From positions 1 through 33,581 of the forward strand of contig JAKFVN010000048.1 in NCBI GenBank assembly GCA_021732145.1: a stretch of 33,581 nt of DNA, given 5' to 3'. The notes under the pieces are model-generated. The model ran no database searches. It was not told the origin of the DNA and saw nothing but the letters and a program-made list of their open reading frames with translations. A program made the position numbers and the translations under genes. Origin of the DNA: Alphaproteobacteria bacterium (GTDB taxonomy: Bacteria > Pseudomonadota > Alphaproteobacteria > UBA9219 > RGZA01). How positions within the stretch are numbered: position 1 is the first letter of the stretch; every line of letters begins with the position of its first letter. Positions 33,136 to 33,581 of the stretch are shown here, one piece after another.

Positions 33136-33187
33136 GAACCTTGGCTGTAAAAATAAGCGGAAGCAGCCACACAATCGTTAGTACAGT

Positions 33188-33324
33188 GTATCCCTCACGG
33201 CCTGTAGGTACAGGTGGGAACCATATAACAAGACCACGGCCTTGCCAGAGACAGCTCCCTAGAGGTTTTAATTATGGGCCCTGGGGATGATTGACCTCTC
33301 GAAGAGCGCAGCATGCTTCCGTGC
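33188..33324 (-). ncRNA. ssrS: 6S RNA (alphaproteobacterial type)
   Basis: A conserved, non-coding stretch directly upstream of fthC. On the minus strand, the 5' CACGG pairs with the 3' CCGTG, and CCAG with CTGG, around an apical loop with CCC/GGG; the bubble-bearing rod fits 6S, which mimics an open promoter and binds sigma-70 RNA polymerase. The hairpin CCTGTACCTACAGG (33201-33214) and GGTTCCCACCTG resemble pieces of alphaproteobacterial 6S RNAs as I recall them. No coding frame runs through it. The ends are approximate, judged from the promoter and the terminal stem. Call rests mainly on context and partial sequence memory. Confidence 0.75.
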
Positions 33325-33326
33325 GG

Positions 33327-33356
33327 ATAATACCCTATTCCGCATGAAAAGAGCAA
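33327..33356 (-). promoter_or_regulatory. Putative promoter of 6S RNA
   Basis: On the minus strand TTGCTC (33356-33351) and TATTAT (33332-33327) are separated by 18 bases, giving a start near 33320 and hence the 5' end of the 6S RNA. The terminal stem may extend a few bases into the -10 box, so the true start is uncertain. Confidence 0.5.
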
Positions 33357-33453
33357 ATAATTGCATCAGGTTTTATTGGATTATTTTATCAATTAAGTGT
33401 TTTTTATTCATGCTCTGGAATGATGGGCCTTTAATCCATTGATTGAGGCTGGC

Positions 33454-33581
33454 ATGACATTACTTGTTGATCATACGCACTGCGAAGACAACGCTTCAAA
33501 ACCTGCACGCTCATCCATGAGCACCGCAATGCTGCTGGTTGCCATTTTGCTCGCTTCTGTTGTGCTGGGTCTCGGATTTTC
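33454..33581 (+). CDS. 5' end of a gene with an N-terminal membrane segment (partial)
   Basis: An ATG at 33454 with GAGG upstream opens a frame that runs to the window edge (42 codons). After a polar start (about 21 residues, with a His/Cys pair) comes a hydrophobic stretch (AMLLVAILLASVVLGLGF), a membrane span or signal anchor. Family unknown. A possible promoter, TTGCAT at 33361 and TTTTAT at 33384, lies in the AT-rich gap next to the divergent 6S RNA. Confidence 0.6.
   Translation, partial: MTLLVDHTHCEDNASKPARSSMSTAMLLVAILLASVVLGLGF

Overview
The window looks like a chromosomal segment of an alphaproteobacterium that does not match a textbook genus I can name. The strongest evidence is the block at 13235-19081. 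It carries tRNA-Pro(GGG), a MerR-family regulator, ihfA, fabH, plsX, rpmF, a YceD/DUF177 gene, a ubiquinol-cytochrome c chaperone (CBP3/UQCC1-type) and bamE, an order known from many alphaproteobacteria. A 6S RNA directly upstream of a 5-formyltetrahydrofolate cyclo-ligase gene (33324-32545, minus strand) fits as well, and so does the general base composition and codon use. Most genes are single-copy housekeeping genes. There is no insertion sequence, prophage, CRISPR array or rRNA.

Layout. 1-2456 (+): the tail of an unidentified gene, then tsaC/sua5 and an FAD-linked D-2-hydroxyacid dehydrogenase, overlapping by 4 bases. 2507-7424: an SLT-type lytic transglycosylase (-) and an acyl-CoA dehydrogenase (+) diverge around a long inverted repeat. 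A PP-loop ATPase-like gene (+) follows, meeting a 26-residue membrane peptide and a soluble protein with a methyl-accepting segment in front of a Cache-like domain (-). 7609-10128 (+): ammonium transporter with a clear terminator, then rpmG and rlmJ. 10129-12728 (-): argC, the rplM-rpsI operon and cutA. 12816-13205 (+): a small lipoprotein. 13235-18582 (-): the tRNA-Pro/lipid/ribosomal block, with a perfect parS-like site between yceD and rpmF. 18620-23203: bamE (+), an N-formylglutamate amidohydrolase-like gene coupled to a zinc-ribbon membrane protein (-), an FkbM methyltransferase (+) and uvrB (-). 23310-30300 (+): gltX, cysS, a type IV prepilin-like gene, trmJ, a pteridine-reductase-like SDR and uvrC. 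30301-33324 (-): lysS, an Ala/Pro-rich exported protein, fthC and 6S RNA. 33454 to the end (+): the start of a gene with one membrane segment.

How the genes relate. tsaC, trmJ, rlmJ, gltX, cysS, lysS, rpmG, rpmF, rplM, rpsI and 6S RNA all serve translation or its control. uvrB and uvrC are two of the three excision nuclease subunits. plsX and fabH link fatty acid initiation to phospholipid synthesis. Genes are packed very tightly: three convergent pairs abut stop codon to stop codon with no spacer and a fourth has a single spacer base. No gene-free stretch exceeds about 300 bases except 33136-33453, which holds the 6S RNA and a divergent promoter region.

Less ordinary items are the reversed methyl-accepting/Cache protein with its tiny membrane neighbour, the orphan PP-loop protein, a short repeat found both between genes and in frame inside trmJ, the parS-like site, and several strong dyads in promoter regions. 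I see no complete novel multi-gene system; the 5379-7424 cluster is the best candidate for undescribed biology.
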